Of a stretch of 64,000 nt of DNA, positions 1 through 11,759 are shown in pieces; position 1 is the first letter of the stretch, and each line of letters opens with the position of its first letter. The translations under genes and the position numbers were made by a program. This DNA comes from Muscardinus avellanarius (Eukaryota; Chordata; Mammalia; Rodentia; Gliridae): the NCBI GenBank assembly GCA_963383645.1, contig OY726576.1:11822928-11886927 (forward strand), read 5' to 3'. The notes below the pieces were generated by a model. It was not told where the DNA came from and did not search any database. It saw only the letters and a list, made by a program, of their open reading frames with translations.

Positions 1-427
1 TTCCCGCCCATCCTGGTGAGAAGCGGGGCATGCTGAGAAGCCATCTTAATCAAAGTTTACAGTGGTGAGGGGAGGTGGGGGGCTTCACCAGAGACTCATG
101 CAGCCCCCTCTGCCCCTCTCACCAGGGCGGGGAACGTGGTCACCGGGGACAGGGCTTGAGGAAACAGTCTAGGAACTCTGCAGCCATCAAAGGCCGCCCA
201 ACACCCTGCTTGACTCTCGCCTATGAGATGCGCTTTAGACCTCGGACCTCCTCAACTAGGAGATAACAGACGCCGTTGGCAATGTCATAACAGCAGTCGG
301 AAACTAAGGCGAGGACGCACCTCCCGTCCCCACTCCTTCCTTCAACAAGTGTCCGTGGAGAGCTTCCCTGCGCTCGTTACTGCTCGTGGCATAGAAATAA
401 CGATCAGGAAAAAAGACTCAAGAGTCA
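1..427. other. Intergenic sequence with no recognised feature
   Basis: Moderately GC-rich and repeat-poor sequence. Short open frames on the + strand show no recognisable domain. Confidence 0.4.
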
Positions 428-598
428 GGGGTGCACACTTGGAATCCCAGCAGTTGGGAGGCTGAGACTGGAGGATCACAGCTTTAAGGCCACCCTCAGC
501 GACTTGGCTAGATCCTGTTTCAAAATTTAAAAAAATAAATAGGGCTGGGGGTGGAGCTCAGAGGTAGACTGCCCCTGGGTTCCATCCCTAGTACCACA

Positions 599-634
<36 letters not shown>
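428..634 (+). repeat. B1-dID SINE ending in a (CA)n microsatellite
   Basis: A diverged B1 half (TTGGGAGGCTGAGACTGGAG) is followed by the ID half with A-box-like TGGAGCTCAGAGG and B-box-like GGTTCCATCCC. The tail GTACCACACC runs directly into about 36 bp of CA repeat. Confidence 0.9.
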
Positions 635-640
<6 letters not shown>

Positions 641-739
641 ACACTCTCTCTCTCTCCAGGACTTCTTGGAGGGCCCATTGCAGTGGGAGAGACAGACAAT
701 AAACAAGTGTGTGGTGTGTCAGATGACATAAGAAAACAA

Positions 740-888
740 AATAAGGAGGATGGCGAACATTTGTGAGACTTTGTTTCAAAAAATAAAAAATAAAAAAATA
801 GGGCTAGGGGTGTAGATTGGAGAATTGGGAGTAGAATGCCACTGGGTTCAATCCCCAGCACTCCCGCACACACACATACACACACATG

Positions 889-927
<39 letters not shown>
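740..927 (+). repeat. Truncated, diverged B1-dID SINE with (CA)n tail
   Basis: The end of a B1 half (AGGAGGATGGCGAAC, then TTTGTTTCAAAAAATAAAA) and a mutated ID half ending CAATCCCCAGCACTC precede a second CA-repeat tract at 866-925. Confidence 0.7.
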
Positions 928-928
<1 letters not shown>

Positions 929-1493
929 TTGGAAAATAAAATTTTGAATTGCAAAGGGAAGATTATAAGGAACAGGGGGAAACCAACTTTCAAAGATCAA
1001 GTTTTCAAGTTTGTTCTTAATCGATTTTATATATTTATGTATCGTACTGATTTTATATACATTATTTTTTAAATGATGCATTACGTAGTGAGACATTAAC
1101 CGATATCGTTTGTAGGTGTAGAGGATGCGTTTTGTCAGGAAATTTACTTCCTGCTTTGCAAAGTCTAGAAGCAGAAGTGAGAGGTTTCAGCAAGCCTCCG
1201 CCTGCTGGAAGAAGAAAGTAAGATTGATAAATCTGATGGACAGGAGCTATTGCCTCATGCAAAGGAAGAGAAGACAGAATGAGGACGTCAAATGTGAAAT
1301 TGATCTAAAACATTTCTCAACCCAAACAAAGTGTCTTCATACCCTTAGAAAAGTTAAAAGTTGGAAGCAGGTAACCAAGAAAGCCTTATTAAAAATTTCT
1401 CAAGGAAAATTGGATAAAACTGTCCCTTTTCATTTGTAGTGCAGGATTAATCATTAAGGGGACATGTTGGGTCTAATAAACATCATGTGTTTG

Positions 1494-1726
1494 AGCTGGT
1501 CACTGTGGCACACACCTATATCCAAGCACTTGGACGGCTAAGACAGGAGGACTGCAGGTTCGAGGCCAGCCCCGGCTATTTAGTGAGGCTCTCAGCAATT
1601 TAGCAACTTAGCAAGACCCTGTTTCAAAATGAAAAGTGTAAAAAGGAGGTTGAGGGGATAGCTCAGAAGTAGAATGCACGGATGTTCAGTCCTCCCCCAA
1701 AAAAAAAAAAAAAGAAAGAAAAAAAT
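1494..1726 (+). repeat. Old B1-dID SINE
   Basis: Both halves are recognisable (CTGGTCACTGTGGCACACAC, and AGGACTGCAGGTTCGAGGCC; ID half GATAGCTCAGAAGTAGAATG) and end in an A-rich tail. Divergence is high. Confidence 0.8.
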
Positions 1727-2033
1727 TGTCTCTTTATGTGATCTTTCTTAAGCTTACTATACTATTGTGAGAAAGCAGGTTTTTTCAAAATTTTAATTTC
1801 TTTGCATTAAAACTTAACATAATTAATCTTTGTTTGATGAAGAGCATTCGGTTGAATACAATCCTGTGCATTTAATTGCCCTCTAAATTGGAGCTGCTGA
1901 AAGTTTAAAATAGTCCCATGAGATCTCTGTTAGGCTGCAGTTTGCTTTATAGCTCTTCCTAGCATACCTGGCAAAGTTGCCTCCCAGAGTCTTGAAACTT
2001 CAGGCCAGAAGTTTAAACTTAAAATCCATTTGC

Positions 2034-2359
2034 AGCCAGGCGTGGTGGTGTACAGCTGTAATCCCAGTATTAGAGGCTGTTGGAAGCCCCAGCTTCAGCA
2101 ACTTAGTGAGGCTCTCAGCAACTTAGGGAGACCCTGTTTCAAAATAAAAATGAGCGGGGTGTGGTGGTGCACTCGTGTAATCCTGGCATTCAGGAGACGG
2201 AGACAGGAGAATTGCTGTTCACAGCCAGCCAGCCTCAGCCACTTAGCACGGCCCTTCGCAACTCAGTGAGGCCCTGTTTCCAAATAAAGAATAAAAAGTA
2301 AGGCAGGGGGTATAGCTCGGAGGTCGAATGCCCCTGGGTTCCATCCCCAAACCCGCAAA

Positions 2360-2419
<60 letters not shown>

Positions 2420-2650
2420 AGAAAGAAAAGAAAGAAGAAAGAAAAAAGCAGGGCGTGGTGGCGCACGCTTGTAATCCCCACGCTTGGAAGGCGGAGACAG
2501 GAGGATCGCGCAGGTTCGAAGCCAGCCTCACTAGTGTAAGAGACCCTGTTTCCAAATAAAATACAAAATAGGTCTAGGAGTGTAGCCCAGAGGTAGAAGG
2601 CCCCTGGGTTCCATCCCCAGTACCACCACCAAAAAGAAAGAAAGAAAGAG

Positions 2651-2693
<43 letters not shown>

Positions 2694-2875
2694 AAACAAA
2701 ATAGGGCTGCTGGTAGTGTAGCTCGGAGGTACAATGCCCCTGGGTTCCATCCTCAGTACTGAAATATATATATATTTTTTTAATTTAAAAAAAAAACGAT
2801 AAGATAGATCTTGGATGCAGCTTGAAGGTAGTGTCCCTAAATTCAACAATCCCCAGTACCCCCCCCAAAAAAAAA
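2034..2875 (+). repeat. Cluster of B1-dID SINEs in the same orientation with (GAAA)n tails
   Basis: Units in the same direction are at 2034-2145 (B1 half only), 2153-2443 (complete, tail of about 80 bp AAAG repeats), 2447-2697 (complete, CCACGCTTGGAAGGCGGAG subfamily, second AAAG tail), 2700-2770 (ID half) and 2790-2870 (mutated ID half). The reverse-strand phenylalanine/serine-rich frames here are only translations of the AAAG tracts. Confidence 0.85.
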
Positions 2876-2879
2876 TATC

Positions 2880-3440
2880 AGCCATTAGGTTTGACTCTTC
2901 CCCACCGTATCAGAAAGGCTGTATGTGTCCGGATGAGTTATCAACCACATTAAGTGACTCCTAACTAGCAGTGTCTTAAGACAATCTCAGTTTTACTTCT
3001 CATTCATGTAAATTTCAAAGCAAATGCTCCCCACCACTAAACATCTCCTCCACTGATTCAGAGTGGGAGTAGAAGGGTTAGGTCCTCCCCTCGCCATCTT
3101 CAAAATCCAGCCTCTGTGAGTACCTTGGGAGGGGTCTCCATCCCAGCCACACCCTAGAAAGGAAAAAGCAGTCTCAGCTGGCCTAGGAGCAGCATTAGTT
3201 ACTTTCAGCCATTTCCATTGGGCAAAACTCAGTCACGTGGCCACGCACAACCGCAGGGGAGGCTGGGAAGTGTAGTCCGGCAGTGTGCTCAGGGGAGGAG
3301 CCGACACTCAGGAATAGTCAATGTTGCAGCCGCTGCCACCACAGCCTCCGTCTCCACATTACGCACTCTCCATTTAAACGCTAAGAATGATAATGATACA
3401 ATCTTTTGTTATTGTTGTTTTACTTCTGTTGAATGGTGCT
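2880..3440. other. Intergenic sequence with no recognised gene
   Basis: No domain or splice structure is visible. The + frame at 3218-3484 has no recognisable homology. Confidence 0.35.
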
Positions 3441-3790
3441 CCCTTAAAACATTCCTGCCCGCCCGGCACTTCCACAAAACCTAACTTGGAAATGGGGTCT
3501 TGGCAGATGTGCTTAGTTAAGGATCTCTAGATGAAAACACCCCCCTGGATTCAGGGTGGGCCCCAAGTCCAACAGCTAAGTGCCCTTATAAGTAGAAGAG
3601 AGGACTCAGGGACACGGGAGCGGAGTGTGAAGCTGGAGGCAGAGGCTGCAGTGGGGCCCCAGGGCCAAGGAGAACCAGAAACCAGCTCAGCTGGAAAAGA
3701 CCAGGAAGGTTCTACCCTGAGCCTTCGGAGGGGCGTGGCGCTGCTGGCACCTGGGCCTCGGGCTTACAGAACTGGGAGAGAGGACCTGTC
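3440..3790 (+). repeat. Old mammalian interspersed repeat, family unresolved (LTR-like wording)
   Basis: The stretch from GGAAATGGGGTCTTGGCAGA through AAGGATCTCTAGATGAAAAC to AGTGCCCTTATAAGTAGAAG matches wording I know from a common ancient mammalian repeat, but I cannot fix the family. The frame at 3531-3830 crossing it is not a gene. Confidence 0.5.
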
Positions 3791-3794
3791 TGGG

Positions 3795-3993
3795 TTTCTG
3801 TTTTGGTTTGCTTCTGGTTCTGAGGATTGAGCCCAGAAGTTAATCTGAACTATACCCCCAGCCCTTTTTATTTTTATTTTTTTATTTCAAGGCAGGGTCT
3901 TGCTAAGTTATGGCACCCTGGCCTCAAACCTGCGATCCACCTAGCTCAGCCTCCCAAGTACTGATTACAGGCATGAGCCACTGCTCCCGACTT
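3795..3993 (-). repeat. Old B1-dID SINE, reverse
   Basis: Reads as the reverse complement: ID half ending TACCCCCAGCCC, then TTTCAAGGCAGGGTCTTGC and CAGCCTCCCAAGTACTG. Confidence 0.75.
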
Positions 3994-4093
3994 CATTGCT
4001 GTTTTCAAAAAGCCTGGTACTGGTAAGATACCTGGAGAAACCCCACTTTAAAACGTGCTCTTCCAGGAAAACATAGGTCAACTAAGGAAATTC

Positions 4094-4258
4094 AACATAG
4101 GCACAATGGCATATGCCTGTAATCCCAGTACTTGGAGGGAGGATCCCAGCCAGTCTCAGCAATTCAGAGAGCCTGTTTCAGAACAAAAAGTAAAAAGGGC
4201 TGGGGGTGTAGCTAAGAGGTAGAATGCTACTGGATTCAATCCCCAATACTTAAAAAAA
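4094..4258 (+). repeat. B1-dID SINE
   Basis: TGTAATCCCAGTACTTGGAG, GGGCTGGGGGTGTAGCTAAG and CAATCCCCAATAC occur in order, then an A-rich tail. The B1 half has a small internal deletion. Confidence 0.8.
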
Positions 4259-4259
4259 G

Positions 4260-4827
4260 GCTAAGGAAATGCAAATAAAATATAGATTTGGGTTAGTAAT
4301 AGTATATCAGTATTGGCTCATTAATCATGACAAATACACCCTAGTAATGTAAAATATTAACAAGAGGGAATTGGGTGTGGGGCGTATGAGATTTCTCATC
4401 TTGGCAGCTTTTTCTGTAATTCTAAAACTATTCTAAAATAAAAAGTTTATTTTTAAAAACCACACTGTTCCCTGCCAAGTTGGTAATGACAGAGTTTCCA
4501 CAAAAGACGATTTCATTTCTTTGGCTTGAGATTTTAGCTACTAATTTGATTAAATTAAGGCTTTAATGAATAAGATAAATTAAATTAGAATGAATTTTTC
4601 TATATATAGTCTTGTTGGTCATTTATGCCCTTTATCCAAATTTTTTAACCCTCAGCTCTTGGTATGGAGTTGTTCATGGAAACGCTTTAAAGGAACAGAG
4701 ACAGAAATGGCATAATAGTTTTAAAACAAACACATGCATGAATTCTTTGATACTCTTCCCTTTAAAAGGTAGAACCTTATTCCTTTCCCCTCAATTGTGG
4801 TCTCGCCCCTCCACCCTCACATCCTAC
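4260..4827. other. AT-rich intergenic sequence, nothing recognised
   Basis: No repeat or coding signal that I can name. Confidence 0.3.
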
Positions 4828-4995
4828 TGACCCTCCCCCCACTCGCTGGAGATGGAATCAGGGACTACCTCTGAGCTACACCCCCAGCCCTCTTCACTGA
4901 TCTCACCACATCGCCCAGGCTGGCCCCAGACTTGTAATCCTCCTGCCTCCACCTCCCAAGTCGCGGGGACGCAGGCGCGTGTCATCATGCCCGTC
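4828..4995 (-). repeat. Old B1-dID SINE, reverse
   Basis: GAGCTACACCCCCAGCCC followed by CATCGCCCAGGCTGGCC and CCACCTCCCAAGTCGCGG. The frames overlapping it on both strands are SINE translations. Confidence 0.75.
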
Positions 4996-5387
4996 ATGCG
5001 TGGCCTCACCTCTAAGGAATGGAAAGGAACGTAACAGGTGTGAGTGGGGCGACTTCGAGTCTAGCCTGTCAGAGGGGTGTGGCTTCTGCTTTCTCTCTCT
5101 CTCTCACACAAGGAAGCCAGCTCCATGTTGTAAAGACGCTGGATCCACTGCCATCTTGGGAGCAAATCCTCCAGCCCCATCCATGAGAGACTTTGAGTGC
5201 CCACAGCTGACGTCCTAACCACAGCCCCACGGCACTCAGAACCAGACCATCCAGCAAAGCCATCCCCAAATTCCTGACCCACAGGAACTGGGGGAAGAAA
5301 AAGCTTTCAAGCTACTATTTGGGGTAACTTGTTATACCTCAGTGGATAACTTCTTGTCCCATCAGCACCCTGCCATGAACACACATA

Positions 5388-5389
5388 CA

Positions 5390-5447
<58 letters not shown>

Positions 5448-5467
5448 AGAGAGAGAAGAGAGAGAGA
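5388..5467 (+). repeat. (GA)n microsatellite
   Basis: About 80 bp of GA dinucleotide with a few interruptions. Confidence 0.95.
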
Positions 5468-5544
5468 ATATCTACCCTCTTCAGGTCCTTTGTCTCAACA
5501 CCAAGGCTTCTGACTCTTTTTGTACCATGGACCCTTTTGCCAGT

Positions 5545-5994
5545 GTGCTAGGTTTCCTATTACTGCTATGACAAATTACCACAAACTTAAAGGCTTAAAA
5601 CAATGCAATAGTCTAAAGTTCTGAGGGTTACAAGTCCAATATGGGTATCAGGGAGCTCAAATAAAGGTTTCTGAGAGCTATTTCCTCTTGGAGGCACCAG
5701 AAGAGAATCCATTTTCTTGACTTTTTCAGCTTCTAGAGGCTGCCTGCCTACTACTTTGGTCTGTGTCCCTGTTATAATTAGATATAAAATGTCCCCTAAA
5801 GAGCTCATTTATCAAAGTTGAGTCTTGAGGGTCGTAATCTCAGCTATAGATAAATCAATTACAACAGATTTAGCCTGGGCTGGTAGGACGTAGCTAAAGA
5901 AGTTGGGTTACTGGGGTGTGACCTTGGAGGTTGTATAAATGGTTCTCCCTCCCCTGCACGCACGTGTTTCCTTCTCTCTTTCTTTCTCTCTCTC

Positions 5995-6038
<44 letters not shown>

Positions 6039-6220
6039 GTTTCTGGCCGCCATGATGTAAGGATTACAGCCCATGTGCTCCCCCTATCTCCAGTTCCCAC
6101 CTCCATGCCCACAGATCCACGGTCCTCAGCCTCACCTGGAATGAACCCCAACATCTCTAAGGAAAACGATGAGCTAATAAATCTTCCTTTCTCTAAGGCA
6201 TGTGGTCTTTAGATCAGAGC
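5545..6220 (+). repeat. MaLR-like LTR remnant(s) with embedded (CT)n
   Basis: 5550-5767 carries TATGACAAATTACCACAAAC and GGCTTAAAACAATGC, a common ancient mammalian repeat signature. From 5767 the text AAATGTCCCCTAAAGAGCTC is like the start of the LTR at 47495. It continues past a CT repeat (5970-6037) to TGGCCGCCATGATGTAAGG and GCTAATAAATCTTCCTTTC, an LTR-like 3' end with AATAAA. Exact boundaries and families are uncertain. Confidence 0.55.
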
Positions 6221-6582
6221 TGTGGAGAGTGCTGACCAGCCTGGTCCCCTGCCAGCTTCAAAGCCGCCCCTACCTCCGTTCCCATCACTGAATCTCCATC
6301 TCTGCAGCTGCTTCTGATTCCCTTGCTCCCTGCCTGCACCTAAGGAGATCTTTGTGGTTCCACCGGTCCCGCCTGGTTCTCCAGGCCACTTTCTATATTG
6401 ACACCTGGCTTATATCTGCAGCCTCAATTCCATCTTGCCACGTAAATTAACACCTCACAGCTTCTAGGGAGCAGGGTCTGAACATCCTGGAGAACTCTCA
6501 TTCTGCCACCACAGCCAAAGTGGCCAAGATTGTGGATCCCTTTTCAGGACAATATTTTTAAATGTATAAAAGAATATAAATA

Positions 6583-6795
6583 AAGCAAGGTGCAGTGACA
6601 CACCTTTATTCTCAGTACTTGGGGGAGGGGGACTGAGAAGGGGAGGATCACAGGTTTGAGGCCAGCCTCAGCAATTTAGCTAGATCCTCAGTAACTTAGT
6701 GAGACCATGTTTCCAAATCAAAAGGGGCTAAAGGTATAGCTCAGAGCTAGAGCTATGCTTCCATGGGCTCACTGCCCAGTGCCAAATAAATAAGA
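6583..6795 (+). repeat. B1-dID SINE
   Basis: AAGGTGCAGTGACACACC begins the B1 half; TATAGCTCAGAGCTAGAGC marks the ID half. Confidence 0.8.
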
Positions 6796-6872
6796 ATAAT
6801 ATACATAGGACTACAGAGGACACTAATTTCACTGAACAGTTAATAAAATACTGTACTTAAAAAAAAATTGTG

Positions 6873-7072
6873 AGTTGGATGTGGCAGCACTTGCTTATAA
6901 TCCCAGTATTTAGGAAACTGAGACAGAAAGAGCACAGGTTCATGGCCAGCCTTAGCAATTTAGGCCCTCCACAACTTAATGAAGCCATGCTTTCAAAAAA
7001 AATAAATAAATAAAGCTGGGGGTACAGCTCAGAGGTAGAACACCCCTGCATTCAATCCCCAATACTATTAAA
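6873..7072 (+). repeat. B1-dID SINE
   Basis: TTGGATGTGGCAGCACTTGC begins the B1 half and GGGGTACAGCTCAGAGGTAG marks the ID half; ends in ATTAAAAAA. Confidence 0.85.
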
Positions 7073-8452
7073 AAATTGTAATGGATACAGGTGATTCTAT
7101 TTTAACAGACTGCAAACAAGTCTAACAGTAATCCAGTAACTTCCTTCATTCAAAAGTAGAGATGAATGTAAAGGATATTTCAAAATTGTCTGCAATAATG
7201 TGATATAAAAAATCTACAATTTCAATTGGTGTCCTAGTCCCAGGGACTACTAGTGCTGAAGTTTGTTGCCCACCCCCTTATTAACAAGAGAAATGCTAAA
7301 TTTTTGTTGGAAATCAGTGTTTTTCCCATGCAAATTCAGGCTGAATTTGGTTTAAGACCTAGTTGAGAACCCTGGTAGAATCAAGGCATTTCTTTAATTT
7401 TTAAGAAAAAAAAAAATACTTCAGTAAGCTAAAATAGAATTCTAATCCCTAGAAACTCTCCCTTTTCAGTTCCACTCAAATTGTATTATGCACCTACTGT
7501 GTACAGAGGACTTCACATGCCCAATATAGGCAAGGAAAACAACAGAGTAATGGAAAGTCAGTGACAACATGGAAATGAGGCAGGAGCCCAAGAATTTATA
7601 GAGGAAAATCTGCCCTCTGACTTTAAAAAGGACACATTTGTGCTCTAAATCTAATGAAATCAAACCAAGGCTGGGGAGGGTTGGGTCAAAGGCAAGACAG
7701 GGATTTACAAACACGGTGACAGTGACACCTAGTGGCGACTACTGGTAAAAAAAAAATTCTAATGCCTACCAAGAAACCAGAGAAACCCTGAGACTCACTT
7801 TCAGTATCATTAAACACTAACTATAGATTAATCCCAAGTCAGACCCCACTGGCAGCCCACTCACATTCTTCTCTCCTCTGTCTCCATTCCACACCAGGCG
7901 GCTTCCTCACGCTCACCTCAGCCAAGTCCCAGACACAGCATAGGTAGAGGAAGTGATTACAGCTGCTTTTCTTTCTAAGGCACCATTAGGAGATCCAGCA
8001 TCAAAGTGCCCAGCAATGCAGGTAGAAGGTGACTTAACCTAGGTAATGGATATCTGTCTGTAGGGGCCAAGAAAATTGTGTGTGCTGTGGTAGGTGATGA
8101 TACTGGAAACCTAGAGAAGGGTCCTTCAAATTTCCACAGACTCTTTGGTTATACCTTTCTCTGTCTTTCAACAAATCTAAAGTACCTTATAGGTGATACA
8201 GGGGACAAAAGAGAAAGAGGAAGGAAAGGAGAGATACAGAAGTATTTGGAGAAAACTGATGTCCCTTGGGCACCCACCAAACCTCAAGGTCCCTTGTCAG
8301 TGAGTCCAGCCTGCAGATGGAGAGCAGCTAGGCACTATTCCTTTCCATCCTGAAGTCCTGCCCCTCAGCCCAGGTTAAAGCTGAGTGGTCAGAGCCCAGC
8401 AGTCAAGGAAAAGTGCTCTTTCAGTCAACATTCTCACTGCTGAAATCCAAAG
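7073..8452. other. Intergenic sequence with no recognised gene
   Basis: About 1.4 kb of unique-looking sequence. The small frames at 7466-7714 (-) and 8078-8353 (+) have no recognisable domain, splice structure or codon signal that I can defend. Confidence 0.4.
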
Positions 8453-8830
8453 CAACTGACCACACAACTTAGAGGAAGGAAGATTGATTTGCTCACAGTT
8501 GTGGAGATTTCAGAGATTCGGTCCACATCAAGCCAGGTCTGCGGAGCTCAGAGAATGGCTGTGAGAAGCAGAGAGAGGGAGAGAAGCAAGCAGCATGGGG
8601 CCAGAAGCAGACAGCCTGCAAGGGATTCAAAAATACAAGCACAGTTCCCACACCCCTAGGAGCCCACCTCCTCCAACCACACCCTACCTGCCTTGGAAAC
8701 CACCCAGTACATCCATTATAATTGGTTTATGTGCTGATGAAATTATAACCCTTGTGCCTTAATTGCATCAACTCTGGACATCAATACATAAGCTCTTCAG
8801 GGGACACTTTATATCTTACCATGACAAGTG
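8453..8830 (+). repeat. Possible MaLR/ERVL-type LTR remnant
   Basis: Wording such as GATTTGCTCACAGTTGTGGAG, AGCATGGGGCCAGAAGC and CCACCTCCTCCAACCACAC resembles old mammalian LTR repeats. Family and ends are not resolved. Confidence 0.35.
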
Positions 8831-9221
8831 ACATGGAGTTCCTGGAAACAGGTGGGGCTATTTGTGCAGGGAATTCCTAAGTTCCAGGTAACCAAGAGAG
8901 GCCTAGAAGCACAGAGGCGAACAGGTGGCAGATGCCTCACTGTCCCCAAAGACTCCTCAGCCAGTGGGCACACATGGCCAGAGCAAGGCCACAGGTGGGG
9001 GCCCTGCCTCCCACCTATTTCTTACCATCTTTGGCTCTAACAAAAGTGAGCTTTTATCACCATCTAAGGGTGGTTTTTGCTTCCCTTTCCTCTTTCCATG
9101 CATTTTCTGGTTGGATGATTTTCATTATGGCAGCAATGATTTTTTAATCACTCATGTTGTCATGAGAAAGAATAAGCGAGGTCAACAACATACTATTTAT
9201 TCTATGTTTCACCACAGGTAA

Positions 9222-9361
9222 TGGAAGTTTGACATGGTGGCCGAGACAGGAGGATAACAGGCTAGAGGCCAGCGTCTGCAACTTAGTGAGACCCTGTTTC
9301 AAACTGAAAAGGGTTTGGGAGGTAGCTCAGAGGTAGAATGCTTCAGATTCAACCCCAGCAT

Positions 9362-9427
<66 letters not shown>
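9222..9427 (+). repeat. B1-dID SINE with (AT)n tail
   Basis: A shortened B1 half (GGTGGCCGAGACAGGAGGA) and an ID half (AGGTAGCTCAGAGGTAGAAT) end at CCCCAGCATTAA, followed by about 60 bp of pure AT repeat (9366-9426). Confidence 0.85.
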
Positions 9428-9428
<1 letters not shown>

Positions 9429-9702
9429 CAGGACTTTGAATGTTCTCACCACAGCGAAACGATGTGTCTGTGAATGGATATGAAATTCTCTGCTCTGATC
9501 ATTACAGTTGCTCTACACGTACCACATGAGTAGATATAGTGACAATGTATCAATTAAAATTAAAAATACATATTTAAGAAATGGATAAATAATAATAACT
9601 TATGCAGAAGAAAAGGAAGGCCGAGGGACAGTTAAACTGTATGTCTCTTTCTAAAAGTCCTCTGTTGCCCAGAAATTCTCAGGAACATCCCCTCAGATCT
9701 TG

Positions 9703-10171
9703 TTAAAACGCAGTTTCATTAGATGGAATCTCAGTGTAGTTTTGATTTGCATCTCCCTGATGGCCAGTGATGAAGAACATCTTTTCATGTATCTATTGAC
9801 CCTTTGTATCTCTTCTTTTGTGAATGGTCTGTTTAGCTCATTTGCCCATTTCTTGATTGGGTTGTTTGTTTTGCTAGTGTAGAGTCTTTTAGGAGAGGAG
9901 GAAGGCCGATCTTGATTAATGAGGGTCTACATCTGAACATGTGTAAAATTATGAATAAGACATGGTTAACCTGGACAACCATTGGTGGGAGGGGGGAAGG
10001 GAAAACGGGGGTTGGGGGGAGAGGGCACCAAATATAGTTTAAATGTATACTATTTATGTTCAATAAAAAAAGTTAAAAGAAAAAAATAAAAAAATAAATA
10101 TAAATAAAAAATTCAAACCCAAAAATAAATAAATAAATAAATTACAGTTTAATTTTTAAAAATGCAGTTTC
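9703..10171 (+). mobile_element. 5'-truncated, 5'-inverted LINE-1
   Basis: 9718-9882 is ORF2 sequence in reverse orientation (near the 3' end of ORF2). 9883-10080 is L1 3' UTR in forward orientation, with a G-rich run and CAATAAA before an A-rich tail. Near-identical words flank the whole: TTAAAACGCAGTTTC at 9703 and TTAAAAATGCAGTTTC at 10156, an imperfect target-site duplication. The order is as expected from twin priming, with the region between the two segments deleted. The same L1 subfamily occurs at 61387-62602. Confidence 0.85.
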
Positions 10172-10502
10172 GTGATCAGTGTGTCTGTGATGAACTGCAG
10201 AATTCTTCATTTCTAACAGCTCACAGGTGCTGCTGCTGCTTCTGCTGCTGGTGGTCCACGGACCACACTTTGAGTAGCAAGACTATAGTGCACATAATTT
10301 TTGTCTTCCTAGCAGGTTTTTTTCTTTGAGAACCCACCCCACTCCGCCATGATTTTGGACTTCACATCCTCCAGAAAAATGAATGCCTATTCTATACAAA
10401 TTACTTGGTCTTGGGTATTTTGATATAGCAATAGAAAATGGACTAAGACAATTGTGTCATCACTCAAATTATAATTCCCTTGACATCAAGGACTCTAATC
10501 AT

Positions 10503-10725
10503 AGCTGGGCGCGGTGGCGCACGCTTGTAATCCCAGCATTTGGGAGGCTGACACCTGGAGGATCACGGTTCGCGGACAGCCTCAGCTACTTAGTGAGGCC
10601 CTCTGCAACTCAGTGAGACCCGGTTTCAAAATAAAAGAATAAAAAATAGGGCAGGGGGTGTAGTTCCGAGGTCAAATGCCCCTGGGTTCCATCCCCAGAC
10701 CTGCAAAAATAAATAAATAAATAAA
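10503..10725 (+). repeat. B1-dID SINE with (AAAT)n tail
   Basis: Complete dimer: GGGCGCGGTGGCGCACGCTT, then the ID half GGGTGTAGTTCCGAGGTC, CAGACCTGCAAAAATAAATA tail. Confidence 0.93.
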
Positions 10726-10862
10726 AGAACTCTAATCTTTAAAAGATCTTTAAAATTCCTCAACAAGTCACATGGTAATTCCAGGTAGTAAACAAATACC
10801 CATGAACTGGTAATATTCAGGGGGATAAAAATGTGTTTATATTAATATTTTAAATAGTAAGA

Positions 10863-11090
10863 GTAGCCGGGCGTGGTGGCGCACGCTTGTAATCCCCGCG
10901 CTTGGGAGGCAGAGACAGGAGGATCGCGCAGGTTCGAAGCTAGCCCCTCGCGCTGGCTTAGGAGACCCTGTTTCCAAATAAAAATGCAAAAAATAGGTCT
11001 GGGAGTGTAGCCCGGAGGTAGAAGGGCTTCCAGGAACCCCAGTACCACCAAAAAAATAAAAAATTAAAAAAAATAAAATAAATAGTAAGA
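10863..11090 (+). repeat. B1-dID SINE, GGGCTTCCAGGAACCCC subfamily
   Basis: Complete dimer with the diagnostic words CCCGCGCTTGGGAGGC, TTTCCAAATAAAAA, GGTCTGGGAGTGTAGCCC and GGGCTTCCAGGAACCCC, A-rich tail. Confidence 0.93.
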
Positions 11091-11099
11091 GTAGATTTT

Positions 11100-11755
11100 A
11101 AAATAGTACATACATGGAGCCCCATTATTTTTAAAAAATCCTACATAATTTTTCCTATGTAGAGACAAGAATGAATTACTAAATGTACATCAAAATATAA
11201 ACAAGGCTATTTCTGGGTAGTGTGCTATGAATAGCTTGTTTTTATGTGACTCAGATTTGAAGCGGCTTCCAGAAACTCAATGGCTGGCAGATGTGAGGTG
11301 TTGGGGTTCTCTTTCCTTCACCTTCCCACTGCTAGGTTCTAGTAACCACCTCCTTTGGAAATGAACAGAAATTCCCTTCAAGCCAGAATCATTATTTGTT
11401 AACGCTCCACCTCAGTCCAGTCTAAGTTGCCACCATAAAATACCTGAGACTGCCTCCATCAAGAACCTCGTACTACCTAATAGCATGGAGGATGCTGGAA
11501 GGTGAGATAGGACACTCCCCTGAAATGGAACTCACTCTTATGAGAAAGCACAGGTCCATGTGCTGGCCTGGGTAAAAGAGAGCTCACAGAGGAGGAAGTG
11601 GTCTGTACATCCTCTGAATTACCTGTCCACGCCGGGGCTCTGGCAGCGCACCCTGCCTCCTCTGCCTTCCAGCACTCTCCCCCCTCTTGAAAACACCCAC
11701 TTCTCCAGACCCATCCTAGGCTGGACCACTCAGATGTATGCCCCTGGGACCTGGA
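11100..11755. other. Intergenic sequence, nothing recognised
   Basis: Unique-looking; the overlapping + and - frames at 11477-11932 show no domain. Confidence 0.3.
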
Positions 11756-11759
11756 GCAC

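Noticed and set aside
1125..1439. 104-codon basic frame
   Set aside because: No recognisable family, no splice or polyadenylation context; composition looks random.
2034..2875. Regularly spaced direct repeats resembling a CRISPR array
   Set aside because: The units are SINE copies and AAAG tails in a mammalian genome, not repeat-spacer units.
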